This document shows, piece by piece, positions 47,527 to 58,667 of a stretch of 64,000 nt of DNA. The position numbers and the translations under genes are program-made. The stretch's first letter is position 1. Every line of letters begins with the position of its first letter. The stretch covers positions 3,520,001 to 3,584,000 of the forward strand of contig NZ_CP114905.1 of assembly GCF_027497195.1 (NCBI RefSeq), in the 5' to 3' direction. The notes beneath the pieces are model-generated. The model saw only the letters and a program-made list of their open reading frames with translations, searched no databases and was not told the DNA's origin. Source of the stretch: Streptomyces sp. WMMC500. Lineage in GTDB: Bacteria; Actinomycetota; Actinomycetes; Streptomycetales; Streptomycetaceae.

Positions 47527-47602
47527 GCTTGAGCGCTTCACCTTCCGGATTCGGCTACCTGGATGGTCCGAGGGCACACGAGTGCACGGGGACCGACGAG
47601 TC

Positions 47603-47632
47603 AGTCTACGCGACAGGCTCCGGAAAGGCGAA
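47603..47632 (-). promoter_or_regulatory. Promoter upstream of infA
   Basis: On the minus strand TTCGCC (47627-47632), an 18-base spacer and TAGACT (47603-47608) lie in the 178-base gap between map and infA. This gives the infA-rpmJ-rpsM cluster its own promoter with a leader of about 75 bases. Confidence 0.55.
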
Positions 47633-47704
47633 ATCGCGAGTGTGCCCGCTCCGCAAGATCATTAAGCGTGTGGCCCACCGCACACGGAGCCGCGGGCCGG
47701 CGGC

Positions 47705-48541
47705 TCAGTCCAGCGGATCCGGGGCCGCCGTGACCCCGTACTGCGCGAGCTTCTCCCGGCCGCCGTCCGGGGCCGTCAGCACCAGCGGGCCGGCCTCCGT
47801 GAGGGCCACGGAGTGCTCCCAGTGGCTCGACCAGCTTCCGTCGTCCGTCTTGACCGTCCACTCGTCCGCCAGCACGTGCGTGCGCGGGGTGCCGAGGCTC
47901 ACCATCGGCTCGATCGCGATGCAGAAGCCCGGGACGAGCTTGGGGCCGCGGCCGCGGCGCTTGTCGACGTAGTTCAGCAGGTGCGGGTCCATGTGCATCT
48001 GCGAGCCGATGCCGTGGCCCCCGTAGTCCTCGACGATGCCGTACTTGCCGGAGGCCGGCCGCGGCTGGCGGCGGATGTAGCCCTCGATGGCCGCCGAGAC
48101 GTCCACGAGCCGGTTGCCCTTGCGCACGGCCGCGATGCCGGCCCACATGGACTCCTCGGTCACCCGGCTCAGCTCGTGCAGCTCCGCCGCGTGACCGGAG
48201 CCCACGAAGGCCGTGATGGCGGCGTCCGCGTGCCAGCCGTCGACGATGGCGCCGGCGTCGATGGAGATCACGTCGCCCTCGCGCAGCACGGTCTCGCGGT
48301 CCGGGATGCCGTGGACGACGACGTCGTTGACCGACGTGCAGATGTTGCCGGGGAAGCCCCCGTACCCCAGGAAGTTCGGCTTCGCGCCGTGGTCGGCGAG
48401 GACCTTGGCGGCTATCTCGTCGAGGTCCTTCGTGGTGGCCCCGGGGACGGCGGCGGCCGCGCACGCCTGGTGCATGGCCGCGACGACGAGGCCGGCGGCC
48501 CGCATCTTCGCGATCTGTTCCGGGGTCTTGATCTCCACCAT
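47705..48541 (-). CDS. map: Methionine aminopeptidase, type I
   Basis: 278 residues from the ATG at 48541 (MVEIKTPEQIAKMRAAG). The metal ligands are in SIDAGAIVDGWHADAA (two Asp), GHGIGSQMH, IEPMV and SVALTEAG. It removes the first methionine from new proteins. The adk terminator lies in the 268-base gap upstream, so map probably has its own promoter. Confidence 0.97.
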   Translation of the reverse strand: MVEIKTPEQIAKMRAAGLVVAAMHQACAAAAVPGATTKDLDEIAAKVLADHGAKPNFLGYGGFPGNICTSVNDVVVHGIPDRETVLREGDVISIDAGAIVDGWHADAAITAFVGSGHAAELHELSRVTEESMWAGIAAVRKGNRLVDVSAAIEGYIRRQPRPASGKYGIVEDYGGHGIGSQMHMDPHLLNYVDKRRGRGPKLVPGFCIAIEPMVSLGTPRTHVLADEWTVKTDDGSWSSHWEHSVALTEAGPLVLTAPDGGREKLAQYGVTAAPDPLD

Positions 48542-48749
48542 GTGGGCTGCTGCCTCCTGGGCCGGCGAGGGACGTCTCCCCCGACAACGATACGGGTCCG
48601 CCGCGGCCCGCCGGGCGGGGGCCGGGGCGGCGGGCGGCACGCGCGGGGTGTGCAGGGATCGTGCACGGAGCGTGCAGCGGTCGTACGGACCCCCTGCGGC
48701 CACGGCGCCGCGGGCGGGTGCAGGGTCCGTACGGGCCGTGGAACGGCGT

Positions 48750-48783
48750 CAGCCGGCCCCCGCCGGGCGGGCGGGGCCGGCTG
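48750..48783 (-). terminator. Terminator hairpin after adk
   Basis: A perfect 11-bp stem, CAGCCGGCCCC with GGGGCCGGCTG, and a 12-base loop, 26 bases past the adk stop. A second inverted repeat, GTACGGACCC (48683-48692) with GGGTCCGTAC (48723-48732), follows. Confidence 0.75.
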
Positions 48784-48809
48784 TCGCCGTTCGCGGCCGG
48801 GACGGCGGC

Positions 48810-49478
48810 TCAGGACCGGTCTGCGGGGACCTCGCCGGGCAGCGCCTGCATGGCCCGCCGGGTGACCTCGGCCACGGAGCCGAGCGCCGAGATCGTGGTC
48901 ACCAGGCCCTGCGCCTTGAAGTAGTCGATGATCGGCTCGGTCTCCTCGTGGTAGACCTCCAGCCGGCGGCGGACGGTCTCCTCGTTGTCGTCGTCGCGCT
49001 GGTACAGCTCGCCGCCGCAGATGTCGCACACGCCCTCGCGCTCCGGCGGGGAGTACGCGACGTGGAAGACGTGGCTGCTGTCGTTGCGGCAGATCCGGCG
49101 GCCGGCGATGCGCTTGACGACCTCGTCCTCCGGGACCTCCAGGTCCAGCACGGCGTCCAGTTCGAGCCCGGCCTCCTTCAGCAGCCCGTCGAGGGACACC
49201 GCCTGCGCCACGTTCCGCGGGAAGCCGTCCAGCAGGAAGCCGCGCGCGGCGTCGGACTGCCCCATGCGGTCCCAGGCCATCCCCACGGTTACCTCGTCCG
49301 GCACCAGGTTGCCCGCCTCCATGTACGCCTTCGCCTGCCGGCCCAGCTCCGTGCCCTGGCTGATGTTGGCACGGAAGAGGTCCCCGGTGGAGACGTGCGG
49401 GATCGACAGGTTCTTGGCGAGCAGGGCGGCCTGCGTGCCCTTGCCCGCACCGGGGGGCCCGACGAGGACGATTCGCAT
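48810..49478 (-). CDS. adk: Adenylate kinase
   Basis: 222 residues. P-loop GPPGAGKGTQAA at residue 7; LID domain about 126-165. The LID zinc motif is partly kept (CRNDSSHVFH ... CDICG). It balances ATP, ADP and AMP. Its ATG overlaps the secY stop by one base (TGATG), so it is coupled to secY. Confidence 0.98.
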   Translation of the reverse strand: MRIVLVGPPGAGKGTQAALLAKNLSIPHVSTGDLFRANISQGTELGRQAKAYMEAGNLVPDEVTVGMAWDRMGQSDAARGFLLDGFPRNVAQAVSLDGLLKEAGLELDAVLDLEVPEDEVVKRIAGRRICRNDSSHVFHVAYSPPEREGVCDICGGELYQRDDDNEETVRRRLEVYHEETEPIIDYFKAQGLVTTISALGSVAEVTRRAMQALPGEVPADRS

Positions 49479-50791
49479 CAGCGGAGGAACCCTTCGTAGT
49501 GATGCTGCTGCAGCTTGCTCTCGATCTGCTTCACGGTTTCCAGCCCGACACCCACGATGATGAGGATGCTCGTACCGCCGAAGGGGAAGTTCTGGTTCGC
49601 GTTGAACAGCACCAACGCCACTGTCGGTACCAGCGCGATAAGACCCAGATAGAGCGAGCCCGGCCAGGTGATCCTGTTGAGCACGTAGCTCAGGTACTCC
49701 GCCGTGGGACGGCCGGCCCGGATGCCCGGGATGAAGCCACCGTACTTCTTCATGTTGTCGGCGACCTCCTCGGGGTTGAACGTGATCGCCACGTAGAAGA
49801 ACGCGAAGAACACGATCATGAGGAAGTACGTGATGATGTACACCGGGTGGTCACCGGTGACGAAGTTCTCCTCGACCCACTGCGCCCAGCCGGACGTGGA
49901 GCCGGTGAACTGCACGATCAGGGCCGGAATGTACAGCAGCGAGGACGCGAAGATGACCGGGATGACACCCGCCTGGTTCACCTTCAGCGGGATGTACGTC
50001 GAGGTGCCGCCGTAGGAGCGGCGCCCGATCATGCGCTTCGCGTACTGCACGGGGATCCGGCGCTGCGCCTGCTCGACGAAGACCACCAGGCCGACCATCG
50101 CCAGGCCGAGCGCGATGACGACGACGAACTCGCCCCAGCCGTCGATGATCTTGCCGGACTGCTTGATGTTCCACAGGGCGCCGGGGAAGCCGGCGGCGAT
50201 CGAGATGAACATCAGCATCGACATGCCGTTGCCGATGCCGCGGTCGGTGATCAGCTCGCCGAGCCACATGACCATCGCGGTGCCGGCGGTCATGCAGATC
50301 ACCATCGTGATGATGATGAAGATCGAGTCGTCGGGGATGATCTGGTCGTTGACCTGACACTGCGGGAAGAGCGAGCCGCTGCGCGCCGTGGCGACCAGGC
50401 CGGTGCCCTGCAGCACCGCGAGGGCCACGGTCAGGTAGCGCGTGTACTGTGTGATCTTCGCGGTGCCGGACTGGCCCTCCTTCTTCAGGGCCTCCAGCCG
50501 CGGGATCACCACCGTCAGCAACTGAAGAATGATGCTCGCCGTGATGTACGGCATGATCCCCAGCGCGAAGATGGTGATCTGCAGGAGGGCCCCACCGCTG
50601 AACATGTTGACCAGGCCGAACAGGCCCTGGTTGGCGTTGGCCTCGTCCATGCATTGCTGCACGGCCTGGTAGTCGGTTCCGGGGACGGGAACCTGCGCAC
50701 CGAGCCGGTAGATCACGATGATGCCCAGCACGAACAGCAGCTTCTTGCGCAGGTCGGGTGTCTTGAACGCCCGGGCGAACGCGGTGAGCAC
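49478..50791 (-). CDS. secY: Preprotein translocase subunit SecY
   Basis: 437 residues from the GTG at 50791, preceded by AGGAGG; ten membrane segments as expected. It forms the Sec protein-conducting channel with SecE and SecG. Downstream of rplO, the usual spc order. Confidence 0.98.
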   Translation of the reverse strand: MLTAFARAFKTPDLRKKLLFVLGIIVIYRLGAQVPVPGTDYQAVQQCMDEANANQGLFGLVNMFSGGALLQITIFALGIMPYITASIILQLLTVVIPRLEALKKEGQSGTAKITQYTRYLTVALAVLQGTGLVATARSGSLFPQCQVNDQIIPDDSIFIIITMVICMTAGTAMVMWLGELITDRGIGNGMSMLMFISIAAGFPGALWNIKQSGKIIDGWGEFVVVIALGLAMVGLVVFVEQAQRRIPVQYAKRMIGRRSYGGTSTYIPLKVNQAGVIPVIFASSLLYIPALIVQFTGSTSGWAQWVEENFVTGDHPVYIITYFLMIVFFAFFYVAITFNPEEVADNMKKYGGFIPGIRAGRPTAEYLSYVLNRITWPGSLYLGLIALVPTVALVLFNANQNFPFGGTSILIIVGVGLETVKQIESKLQQHHYEGFLR

Positions 50792-50987
50792 GGTGCCTCC
50801 TGCGGCCCCCATGCTTCATCACGAGGGCTGACGGGTCATTTGTTCAGCGGATGGTCGGTAGACGTCCCACGCAGGCGTACGCCCGCGTGGGTAGGGACAG
50901 TGCACGCCACCTTACCGGGGGGTGCGGCTGCCGTGGAACGACCAACCGGGGATGCCCATGCGGGACATCCCCGGTCGCCCGTCACAC

Positions 50988-51467
50988 TCAGACGCGCTCG
51001 GTGACGGAGCCGCCGGCAGCGGTGATCTTCTCGCGGGCGGAGCCGGAGACCTTGTCGACGGCCACCTGCAGCGCCACGGAGACGTCCCCGTTGCCCAGCA
51101 CCTTCACGAGCTCGTTCTTGCGCACCGCGCCCTTGGCGACCAGGTCGGCCACCGTGACCTCGCCGCCCTCGGGGTACAGCTCGGCCAGCTTGTCCAGGTT
51201 CACCACCTGGTACACCTTGCGGGCGGGGTTCTTGAAGCCCTTGAGCTTCGGCAGCCGCATGTGCAGCGGCATCTGCCCGCCCTCGAAGCGCTCCGGCACC
51301 TGGTAGCGGGCCTTGGTGCCCTTGGTGCCACGGCCCGCGGTCTTGCCCTTGGACGCCTCGCCGCGACCCACGCGGGTCTTCGGCTTCTTGGCGCCCGGGG
51401 CCGGCCGCAGGTTGTGGATCTTCAGCGGCTTCTGCTCCGCCTCATCCTTGACGGCCTTGCCGGCCAT
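50988..51467 (-). CDS. rplO: 50S ribosomal protein L15
   Basis: 159 residues ([38 protein letters not shown]). The gap to secY is about 196 bases, longer than others in the cluster. Confidence 0.98.
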   Translation of the reverse strand: MAGKAVKDEAEQKPLKIHNLRPAPGAKKPKTRVGRGEASKGKTAGRGTKGTKARYQVPERFEGGQMPLHMRLPKLKGFKNPARKVYQVVNLDKLAELYPEGGEVTVADLVAKGAVRKNELVKVLGNGDVSVALQVAVDKVSGSAREKITAAGGSVTERV

Positions 51468-51468
51468 G

Positions 51469-51651
51469 TCAGTCGACCTCCTCGACCGTCACCAGGTGGC
51501 GGACGGTGTGCACCATGCCGCGCACCTGAGGACTGTCCTCGCGGACCACGCTGTCGTGGAGCCGGCGCAGGCCGAGCGTACGCAGCGTGTCCCGGTGGTT
51601 CTGCTTGCTCCCGATGTAGGACTTGCTCTGGGTGATCTTGAGCTGTGCCAT
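51469..51651 (-). CDS. rpmD: 50S ribosomal protein L30
   Basis: 60 residues from the ATG at 51651, [20 protein letters not shown]. The ATG overlaps the rpsE stop by one base. The open frame runs further upstream but only this start fits the family. Confidence 0.97.
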   Translation of the reverse strand: MAQLKITQSKSYIGSKQNHRDTLRTLGLRRLHDSVVREDSPQVRGMVHTVRHLVTVEEVD

Positions 51652-52253
51652 CAGGCGTTCACCCCTGCGCGGGCGCGCAGCATTGCGGCGGGCGCCACGT
51701 CCTCCAGCGGCAGGCCACGGCGGGCGGCGATCTCCTCGGGGCGCTGCAGGCCCTTCAGTGCGGCCGTCGTGGCGTGCACGATGTTGATCGGGTTGGACGA
51801 GCCGAGCGACTTGCTCAGCACGTCGTGGATGCCCGCGCACTCCAGCACGGCACGCACCGGGCCACCGGCGATCACACCGGTACCGGGCGACGCCGGCTTG
51901 AGCAGCACGACACCCGCGGCCTCCTCACCCTGGATCGGGTGCGGGATGGTGCCCTGGATCCGGGGGACCTTGAAGAAGTGCTTCTTGGCCTCCTCCACAC
52001 CCTTGGCGATGGCGGCCGGCACCTCCTTGGCCTTCCCGTACCCGACACCCACGGTGCCGTCGCCGTCACCCACCACGACCAGCGCGGTGAAGCTGAAGCG
52101 ACGACCACCCTTCACAACCTTGGCGACTCGGTTGATCGCGACAACGCGCTCAACATACGCGGTCTTCTCGGCGGCAGCGCCGCCGTCCCGGCCCTTCCGG
52201 TCCCGCCGCTCGCCGCCGCCGGCGCCGCCACCGCGGCGCTGGGGTCCAGCCAT
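51651..52253 (-). CDS. rpsE: 30S ribosomal protein S5
   Basis: 200 residues. The S5 core starts near residue 33 ([20 protein letters not shown]). The first 30 residues are a Gly/Arg/Asp-rich extension. It guards decoding accuracy. Confidence 0.98.
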   Translation of the reverse strand: MAGPQRRGGGAGGGERRDRKGRDGGAAAEKTAYVERVVAINRVAKVVKGGRRFSFTALVVVGDGDGTVGVGYGKAKEVPAAIAKGVEEAKKHFFKVPRIQGTIPHPIQGEEAAGVVLLKPASPGTGVIAGGPVRAVLECAGIHDVLSKSLGSSNPINIVHATTAALKGLQRPEEIAARRGLPLEDVAPAAMLRARAGVNA

Positions 52254-52266
52254 TGGACTTCCTCTC

Positions 52267-52650
52267 TCAGAACTTCAGCCCGGCATCGCGGGCGGCGTCG
52301 GCCAGGGCGGCAATGCGCCCGGCGTACTTGTTGCCACCGCGGTCGAACACCACGGCCTCGACTCCGGCGGCCTTCGCCCGCTCGGCGACAAGCGCGCCGA
52401 CCTGCTTGGCCTGCGCGGTCTTGTCGACCTCGGTGCCGCGGATGGACGTGTCCATCGAGGAGGCCGAGGCCACCGTGTGGCCGGCGATGTCGTCGACGAC
52501 CTGCGCGACCATGTGGCGGTTCGAGCGGGTCACGACCAGGCGCGGGCGGTCCGGTGTGCCGGAGACCTTCTTCCGCACCCGGATGTGCCGGCGCTTGACG
52601 GCGGCCGCCTTGCGGGCACTGCCCTTGGCGATCTTCACACCGTATGCCAT
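52267..52650 (-). CDS. rplR: 50S ribosomal protein L18
   Basis: 127 residues ([20 protein letters not shown]; end [20 protein letters not shown]). It binds 5S rRNA with L5. Confidence 0.98.
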   Translation of the reverse strand: MAYGVKIAKGSARKAAAVKRRHIRVRKKVSGTPDRPRLVVTRSNRHMVAQVVDDIAGHTVASASSMDTSIRGTEVDKTAQAKQVGALVAERAKAAGVEAVVFDRGGNKYAGRIAALADAARDAGLKF

Positions 52651-52653
52651 GGC

Positions 52654-53193
52654 TTACTTACCCGCCTTTCCGACCTTGCGCTGGATGTACTCGCCCTCGT
52701 ACTTGACGCCCTTGGCCTTGTACGGGTCGGGCTTGCGCAGCTTGCGGATCTTCGCGGCGACCTCGCCGACCTTCTGCTTGTCGATGCCCTCGACGCTGAA
52801 GCGCGTCGGGTTCTCGACCTTGAAGGTGATGCCCTCGGGGGCCTCGATGAGGATCGGGTGGCTGTAGCCCAGCGAGAACTCCAGGTTGGAGCCCTTCGCC
52901 TGGACGCGGTAGCCGACCCCGCTGATCTCCAGCTTCTTCACGTAGCCCTGGGTCACACCGGTGACCATGTTCGCCACCAGAGTGCGCGACAGACCGTGCA
53001 GCGCCCTGCTCTTGCGCTCGTCGTTCGGGCGGCTGACGACGATGGTGCCGTCGTCGCCGCGGGCGACGTCGATGGGCGCGACCACGGTGTGCGAGAGGGT
53101 GCCCTTGGGGCCCTTCACGTTGACCGTACGGCCATCGATGGTGACGTCCACGCCGGCGGGAACCTGGATGGGCAGCTTGCCGATACGCGACAT
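52654..53193 (-). CDS. rplF: 50S ribosomal protein L6
   Basis: 179 residues ([20 protein letters not shown]; late motif [16 protein letters not shown]). It lies near the GTPase-associated centre. Confidence 0.98.
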   Translation of the reverse strand: MSRIGKLPIQVPAGVDVTIDGRTVNVKGPKGTLSHTVVAPIDVARGDDGTIVVSRPNDERKSRALHGLSRTLVANMVTGVTQGYVKKLEISGVGYRVQAKGSNLEFSLGYSHPILIEAPEGITFKVENPTRFSVEGIDKQKVGEVAAKIRKLRKPDPYKAKGVKYEGEYIQRKVGKAGK

Positions 53194-53216
53194 GGCTTTA
53201 CCTCCGTTCCCTTCCG

Positions 53217-53615
53217 TTACCAGACGTAGGCGAGGACTTCCCCGCCCACGCCCTTCTTGCCAGCCTGCTTGTCGGTGAGCAGCCCGTGGGAGGTGGAGAT
53301 GATCGCCACGCCCAGGCCGCCGAGCACCTTCGGCAGGTTGGTGGACTTTGCGTAGACCCGAAGACCCGGCTTCGAGATCCGCTTGATGCCCGCGATCGAG
53401 CGCTCGCGGTTCGGGCCGTACTTCAGCTCCAGGACGAGGCTCTGGCCCACGCGGGCCTCCTCGGTCTTCCAGCCGCTGATGTAGCCCTCCTGCTGGAGGA
53501 TCTCCGCGATGTGCGTCTTGATCTTGCTGTGCGGCATCGTCACGGTGTCGTGGTACGCCGAGTTCGCGTTCCGCAGACGGGTCAGCATGTCTGCGATCGG
53601 ATCGGTCATGGTCAT
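53217..53615 (-). CDS. rpsH: 30S ribosomal protein S8
   Basis: 132 residues ([37 protein letters not shown]). In the spc operon of other bacteria S8 is the feedback repressor. Confidence 0.98.
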   Translation of the reverse strand: MTMTDPIADMLTRLRNANSAYHDTVTMPHSKIKTHIAEILQQEGYISGWKTEEARVGQSLVLELKYGPNRERSIAGIKRISKPGLRVYAKSTNLPKVLGGLGVAIISTSHGLLTDKQAGKKGVGGEVLAYVW

Positions 53616-53744
53616 GTGATGGCCTTCGGCCTCTCTCGCCGCGGTTTCCTGTCTGCTCCGTCCCTCTCCCCCAGGAAGGGGGCGGGTGTGGTGCGGGGAC
53701 CTACGGCGTAGTAGTCGGTCAAAGCGTCCCGGTGATCCGGCGGA

Positions 53745-53930
53745 TCACCAGGAGCTCTTGGTCACGCCCGGCAGCTCGCCCCGGTGCGCCATCTCACGCA
53801 GGCACACGCGGCACAGGCCGAACTTGCGGTACACGGAGTGCGGACGGCCGCAGCGCTGGCAGCGCGTGTAACCGCGCACCTTGAACTTCGGCTTACGGCC
53901 GGCCTTTGCGATCAGGGCCTTCTTTGCCAC
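53745..53930 (-). CDS. rpsN: 30S ribosomal protein S14, type Z (zinc-binding)
   Basis: 61 residues with the two CxxC pairs [11 protein letters not shown] and [10 protein letters not shown] that hold zinc. This is the short zinc form; a zinc-free paralogue usually exists elsewhere in streptomycetes. Confidence 0.97.
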   Translation of the reverse strand: MAKKALIAKAGRKPKFKVRGYTRCQRCGRPHSVYRKFGLCRVCLREMAHRGELPGVTKSSW

Positions 53931-53933
53931 GGC

Positions 53934-54509
53934 TCATGCCTCCTTGAACGGGAAGCCGAGGAGACGAAGCAGGGCGCGGCCCTCGTCGTCGTTGCTCGCC
54001 GTGGTGACCACGGTGATGTCCATGCCCCGGACCCGGTCGATCTTGTCAGGGTCGATCTCGTGGAACATGACCTGCTCCGTGAGACCGAAGGTGTAGTTGC
54101 CCCGGCCGTCGAACTGCTTCGGCGACAGGCCGCGGAAGTCGCGGATGCGCGGCAGCGCGAGCGACAGCAGCCGGTCGAGGAACTCCCACATCCGGTCGCC
54201 GCGGAGCGTGACGTGGGCGCCGATCGGCATGCCCTCGCGCAGCTTGAACTGCGCGATGGACTTCCGGGCCTTGGTCACGGACGGCTTCTGGCCGGTGATC
54301 GTGGCGAGGTCCTTGATGGCGCCCTCGATCAGCTTGGAGTCGCGGGCGGCGTCGCCCACGCCCATGTTGACCACGATCTTGGTCAGGCCCGGGATCTGCA
54401 TGACGTTCTCGTAGGAGAACTCGTCCTTGAGCTTGGCCTGGATCTCGTCCCGGTAGCGCTGCTTCAGGCGCGGGGGCGTGCCCGCGGCGGTCGCAGTGGT
54501 GGCAGTCAT
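53934..54509 (-). CDS. rplE: 50S ribosomal protein L5
   Basis: 191 residues ([39 protein letters not shown]). It binds 5S rRNA and touches the P-site tRNA. Confidence 0.98.
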   Translation of the reverse strand: MTATTATAAGTPPRLKQRYRDEIQAKLKDEFSYENVMQIPGLTKIVVNMGVGDAARDSKLIEGAIKDLATITGQKPSVTKARKSIAQFKLREGMPIGAHVTLRGDRMWEFLDRLLSLALPRIRDFRGLSPKQFDGRGNYTFGLTEQVMFHEIDPDKIDRVRGMDITVVTTASNDDEGRALLRLLGFPFKEA

Positions 54510-54832
54510 CAGATGTCCTCACCCGTCCGCTTGGCAACGCGGACCTTGTTGCCCTCGTCGTCGAAGCGGTAGCCGACCCGGGTCACGACCTTCTGGCCGT
54601 CCTTCTCCACCACGAGCTGAACGTTGCTCACGTGGATCGGGGCCTCGGTCGTGATGATCCCGCCGGTCTTGGACCCGCGGGCCGTCTGTCCGGCCTTGGT
54701 GTGCTTCTTGACCCGGTTGACACCCTCGACCAGGACGCGGTCCTCGCGCGGGTAGGCCGCGATGACCTTGCCCTGCTTGCCCCTGTCCTTGCCGGTGATG
54801 ACCTGAACCAGGTCGCCCTTCTTGATCTTCAT
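54509..54832 (-). CDS. rplX: 50S ribosomal protein L24
   Basis: 107 residues with the KOW motif [20 protein letters not shown] at the start. Overlaps rplE by one base. Confidence 0.98.
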   Translation of the reverse strand: MKIKKGDLVQVITGKDRGKQGKVIAAYPREDRVLVEGVNRVKKHTKAGQTARGSKTGGIITTEAPIHVSNVQLVVEKDGQKVVTRVGYRFDDEGNKVRVAKRTGEDI

Positions 54833-54835
54833 GTG

Positions 54836-55204
54836 CTACAGCACCTCCGGCGCGAGCGAGATGATCTTCATGAACCTCTTCTCGCGCAGCTCGCGGCCGA
54901 CGGGGCCGAAGATGCGGGTGCCGCGGGGGTCACCGTCGGCCTTGAGGATGACGGCGGCGTTCTCGTCGAAGCGGATGTACGAACCGTCCGGCCGGCGGCG
55001 CTCCTTGACGGTGCGCACGACGACCGCCTTGACGACGTCGCCCTTCTTCACGTTGCCGCCGGGGATCGCATCCTTGACGGTGGCGACGACGACGTCACCG
55101 ATACCCGCGTAGCGGCGGCCCGATCCGCCGAGCACACGGATGCAGAGAATCTCCTTCGCACCCGTGTTGTCGGCGACCTTGAGTCGCGACTCCTGCTGGA
55201 TCAC
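54836..55204 (-). CDS. rplN: 50S ribosomal protein L14
   Basis: 122 residues ([20 protein letters not shown]; end [13 protein letters not shown]). Confidence 0.98.
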   Translation of the reverse strand: MIQQESRLKVADNTGAKEILCIRVLGGSGRRYAGIGDVVVATVKDAIPGGNVKKGDVVKAVVVRTVKERRRPDGSYIRFDENAAVILKADGDPRGTRIFGPVGRELREKRFMKIISLAPEVL

Positions 55205-55303
55205 GTCTATCTCCTGATCGTCTGCCGGTTCCCGGCGGGACCCTCGTACGAGGGGACCCGCCGAGCCTGGCGGAACCGTCCTGGGGGCTCCCCCCAGGAA
55301 TAC

Positions 55304-55591
55304 TTACTTGGCCTTCTCCAGCACCTCGACGACGCGCCAGCGCTTGGTCGCCGACAGCGGCCGGGTCTCCATGAGGAGGACGCGGTCGCCGACGCCGCAA
55401 CTGTTCTGCTCGTCGTGCGCCTTGTACTTGGTCGTACGGCGGATGACCTTGCCGTACAGGGCGTGCTTCACGCGGTCCTCGACGGCGACGACGACGGTCT
55501 TGTCCATCTTGTCGCTGACGACGAGCCCTTCACGGGTCTTGCGGAAGCCGCGCTCAGTCTTGGTCTCTTCTGTCACATTCGTCTCGCTCAT
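55304..55591 (-). CDS. rpsQ: 30S ribosomal protein S17
   Basis: 95 residues. The core begins near [20 protein letters not shown] after a 20-residue N-terminal extension. Overlaps rpmC by one base. Confidence 0.98.
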   Translation of the reverse strand: MSETNVTEETKTERGFRKTREGLVVSDKMDKTVVVAVEDRVKHALYGKVIRRTTKYKAHDEQNSCGVGDRVLLMETRPLSATKRWRVVEVLEKAK

Positions 55592-55818
55592 CAGGCGCTC
55601 TCCACCGTGTCGATGCCGAGCTCGCGCTCCCGCATGAGGGTGTAGATCCGGGCGATGTCCTTGCGGACGGCCTTCAGCCGGCCGTGGTTCTCGAGCTGTC
55701 CGGTCGCCGCCTGGAAGCGGAGGTTGAACAGCTCCTCCTTGGCCTCGCGCAGCTTCTCCACGAGGTCATCGTTGGACAGCCCGCGCAGCTCGGTCGCCTT
55801 GGTACCGGCGGCCATCAC
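55591..55818 (-). CDS. rpmC: 50S ribosomal protein L29
   Basis: 75 residues ([20 protein letters not shown]). It lies near the peptide exit tunnel. Its start overlaps the rplP stop by 4 bases. Confidence 0.98.
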   Translation of the reverse strand: MMAAGTKATELRGLSNDDLVEKLREAKEELFNLRFQAATGQLENHGRLKAVRKDIARIYTLMRERELGIDTVESA

Positions 55819-56234
55819 GACTCACCACCCTCGCGCCGGACGATCCGGCACTTCATCGGAAGCTTGTGAGCCGCACGGGTCAGCGCCTCACGAGCGGTCT
55901 TCTCGTTCGGGTACGACAGCTCGAACATCACGCGTCCGGGCTTGACGTTCGCCACCCACCACTCCGGCGAGCCCTTGCCGGAGCCCATGCGGGTCTCGGC
56001 GGGCTTCTTGGTCAGCGGCCGGTCCGGGTAGATGTTGATCCACACCTTGCCGCCACGCTTGATGTGCCGCGTCATGGCGATACGCGCGGCCTCGATCTGC
56101 CGGTTGGTGACGTACGCGGCCGTGGCCGCCTGGATGCCGTAGTCGCCGAAGGCCAGCTCGGTGCCGCCCTTGGCGAGACCGCGGCGCTTCGGGTGGTGCT
56201 GCTTGCGGTGCTTGACCCTGCGAGGGATGAGCAT
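55815..56234 (-). CDS. rplP: 50S ribosomal protein L16
   Basis: 139 residues ([39 protein letters not shown]). It positions A-site tRNA. Confidence 0.98.
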   Translation of the reverse strand: MLIPRRVKHRKQHHPKRRGLAKGGTELAFGDYGIQAATAAYVTNRQIEAARIAMTRHIKRGGKVWINIYPDRPLTKKPAETRMGSGKGSPEWWVANVKPGRVMFELSYPNEKTAREALTRAAHKLPMKCRIVRREGGES

Positions 56235-56237
56235 GGG

Positions 56238-57098
56238 TCAGCCCTCCGTTCCGGGGTTGTCGGCTGCAGGGCCCGCGGCACCAGCAGCGGTGCTGGCGGC
56301 CTCGGCCCGGGGGGCCTCGGCGGCCGGAGCCTGCTGCTCGCGCTGCGGACGACGGCCGCGGCCACCGCGCTCGCCGCCGCGACGCGGACGGTCGCCACCG
56401 CCACCGCCGCCGCCACCGCGGGACGGGCGGTTGCCGGCGCGGGCCGCGGCGTTCTCGGCGCGGACCTCGGCGATGTTCTTCACGTCGCCCTTGTAGATCC
56501 AGACCTTCACGCCGATGCGGCCGAAGGTCGTACGGGCCTCGAAGAAGCCGTAGTCGACGTTGGCACGCAGGGTGTGCAGGGGCACACGGCCCTCGCGGTA
56601 GAACTCCGAGCGGGACATCTCGGCGCCGCCGAGCCGCCCGCCGCACTGGATCTTGATGCCCTTGGCGCCCGCCTTCATCGCGGACTGCATGCTCTTGCGC
56701 ATCGCCCGGCGGAAGGAGACGCGCGAGGAGAGCTGCTCGGCGACGGCCTGGGCCACGAGCTGCGCGTCGGTCTCGGGGTTCTTGACCTCAAGGATGTTGA
56801 GCTGCACCTGCTTGCCGGTCAGCTTCTCCAGCTCGCCGCGGATGCGGTCGGCCTCCGCGCCGCGGCGGCCGATGACGATGCCCGGCCGGGCGGTGTGGAT
56901 GTCGACGCGGACGCGGTCACGGGTGCGCTCGATCTCCACCTTGGAGATGCCCGCGCGCTCCATGCCCTTCGTCATCATCCGGCGGATGGCGACGTCTTCC
57001 TTGATGTAGTCCTTGTACAGCTTGTCCGCATACCAGCGCGACTTGAAGTCGGTGGTGATGCCGAGCCGGAACCCGTGCGGGTTTACCTTCTGGCCCAT
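56238..57098 (-). CDS. rpsC: 30S ribosomal protein S3 with long C-terminal tail
   Basis: 286 residues. KH domain near 60-110 ([18 protein letters not shown]). The core ends near residue 212; the last 70 residues are an Arg/Gly then Ala/Glu-rich tail usual in Streptomyces. Overlaps the rplV stop by one base. Confidence 0.98.
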   Translation of the reverse strand: MGQKVNPHGFRLGITTDFKSRWYADKLYKDYIKEDVAIRRMMTKGMERAGISKVEIERTRDRVRVDIHTARPGIVIGRRGAEADRIRGELEKLTGKQVQLNILEVKNPETDAQLVAQAVAEQLSSRVSFRRAMRKSMQSAMKAGAKGIKIQCGGRLGGAEMSRSEFYREGRVPLHTLRANVDYGFFEARTTFGRIGVKVWIYKGDVKNIAEVRAENAAARAGNRPSRGGGGGGGGDRPRRGGERGGRGRRPQREQQAPAAEAPRAEAASTAAGAAGPAADNPGTEG

Positions 57099-57469
57099 TA
57101 CCGGGTCCCTTCCTTGCTGCCGACGACCAGCGTGATGTGGCTGGTGCGCTTGCGGATCCGGTACGCCCGGCCCTGCGCACGGGGCCGGAACCGCTTCCAG
57201 GTCGGGCCCTCGTCGACGTACGCCTCCTTGACGAACAGGCTGTCGACGTCGGTGTGGTCGTAGTTGTGCGCCGCGTTGGCGATGGCGCTGTCCAGCACCT
57301 TGCCGACGGGCACGCTCGCGGCCTGCGGGGCGAAACGCAGGACCGCCTGAGCCTCCGTGGCGGTCATGCCACGGATGAGGTCCACCACACGGCGGGCCTT
57401 CATGGGCGTGACGCGCACATAGCGCGCGGAGGCCCTGGCTTCCATGGTTGTCCCTTCGGTGTGAGTCAT
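57098..57469 (-). CDS. rplV: 50S ribosomal protein L22
   Basis: 123 residues ([40 protein letters not shown]). Its loop lines the exit tunnel and affects macrolide binding. The start may be the Met 8 codons in ([10 protein letters not shown]), which is the usual Streptomyces start. Confidence 0.97.
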   Translation of the reverse strand: MTHTEGTTMEARASARYVRVTPMKARRVVDLIRGMTATEAQAVLRFAPQAASVPVGKVLDSAIANAAHNYDHTDVDSLFVKEAYVDEGPTWKRFRPRAQGRAYRIRKRTSHITLVVGSKEGTR

Positions 57470-57488
57470 GGTCTTCGCACTCCGCAGG

Positions 57489-57770
57489 TCAGCGACGACG
57501 CGACTTGCGGTCGTCCTTGACGTGGCCCTTGAAGGTGCGGGTAGGCGCGAACTCGCCGAGCTTGTGCCCGACCATCGACTCGGTGACGAACACCGGTACG
57601 TGCTTCTTGCCGTCGTGCACCGCGATCGTGTGGCCGAGCATGGCCGGGACGATCATCGAGCGGCGGGACCAGGTCTTGATGACGTTCTTGGTGCCTGCTT
57701 CGTTCTGCGTGTCCACCTTCTTGATGAGGTGGTCGTCGACGAAGGGCCCCTTCTTCAGACTGCGCGGCAT
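57489..57770 (-). CDS. rpsS: 30S ribosomal protein S19
   Basis: 93 residues ([36 protein letters not shown]). Confidence 0.98.
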   Translation of the reverse strand: MPRSLKKGPFVDDHLIKKVDTQNEAGTKNVIKTWSRRSMIVPAMLGHTIAVHDGKKHVPVFVTESMVGHKLGEFAPTRTFKGHVKDDRKSRRR

Positions 57771-57787
57771 CTCTACTCCACCCGCTC

Positions 57788-58624
57788 CTAGCGCTTCTTG
57801 TTCGTCTTGCGGCGGCGGACGATGTACTTGCTGCTCGCCTTCTTCGGCGAGCGCGTACGGCCTTCCTTCTGGCCCCAGGGCGAGACCGGGTGGCGACCAC
57901 CGGAGGTCCTGCCCTCGCCACCGCCGTGCGGGTGGTCGATCGGGTTCATCACGACACCGCGGACGGTCGGGCGCACGCCCTTCCAGCGCATGCGGCCGGC
58001 CTTGCCCCAGTTGATGTTCGACTGCTCGGCGTTGCCGACCTCGCCGACGGTGGCGCGGCAGCGGATGTCGACCAGCCGGATCTCGCCGGACGGCATCCGC
58101 AGGTGGGCCATGCGGCCCTCCTTCGCCAGCAACTGCACGTGCGCACCGGCGGAGCGGGCGAACTTCGCGCCGCCGCCGGGCTTCAGCTCGATGGCGTGGA
58201 TGACGGTACCGACCGGGATGTTGCGCAGCGGCATCGCGTTGCCCGGCTTGATGTCCGCGCCGGCGCCGTTCTCGATCCGGTCGCCCTGCTTCAGGCCGGC
58301 CGGCGCGAGGATGTAGCGCTTCTCGCCGTCGGCGTAGTGCAGCAGCGCGATGCGCGCGGTGCGGTTCGGGTCGTACTCGATGTGCGCGACCCGGGCGGGG
58401 ACGCCGTCCTTGTCGTGCCGACGGAAGTCGATCACGCGGAAGGCGCGCTTGTGGCCACCGCCCTGGTGGCGGACGGTCACACGACCGGAATTGTTTCGGC
58501 CGCCCTTGCTGTGCAGCGGGCGGACCAGCGACTTCTCCGGCGTGGACCGCGTTACCTCGACGAAGTCGGCGACGCTGGCGCCACGACGGCCAGGAGTCGT
58601 CGGCTTGTACTTGCGGATACCCAT
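57788..58624 (-). CDS. rplB: 50S ribosomal protein L2
   Basis: 278 residues ([20 protein letters not shown]). The segment [20 protein letters not shown] holds the conserved histidine near the peptidyl transferase centre. Confidence 0.98.
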   Translation of the reverse strand: MGIRKYKPTTPGRRGASVADFVEVTRSTPEKSLVRPLHSKGGRNNSGRVTVRHQGGGHKRAFRVIDFRRHDKDGVPARVAHIEYDPNRTARIALLHYADGEKRYILAPAGLKQGDRIENGAGADIKPGNAMPLRNIPVGTVIHAIELKPGGGAKFARSAGAHVQLLAKEGRMAHLRMPSGEIRLVDIRCRATVGEVGNAEQSNINWGKAGRMRWKGVRPTVRGVVMNPIDHPHGGGEGRTSGGRHPVSPWGQKEGRTRSPKKASSKYIVRRRKTNKKR

Positions 58625-58667
58625 TTCTTCAGTCCTCGTCCGTGACGGACAGCCCTGTCGGTCCCCG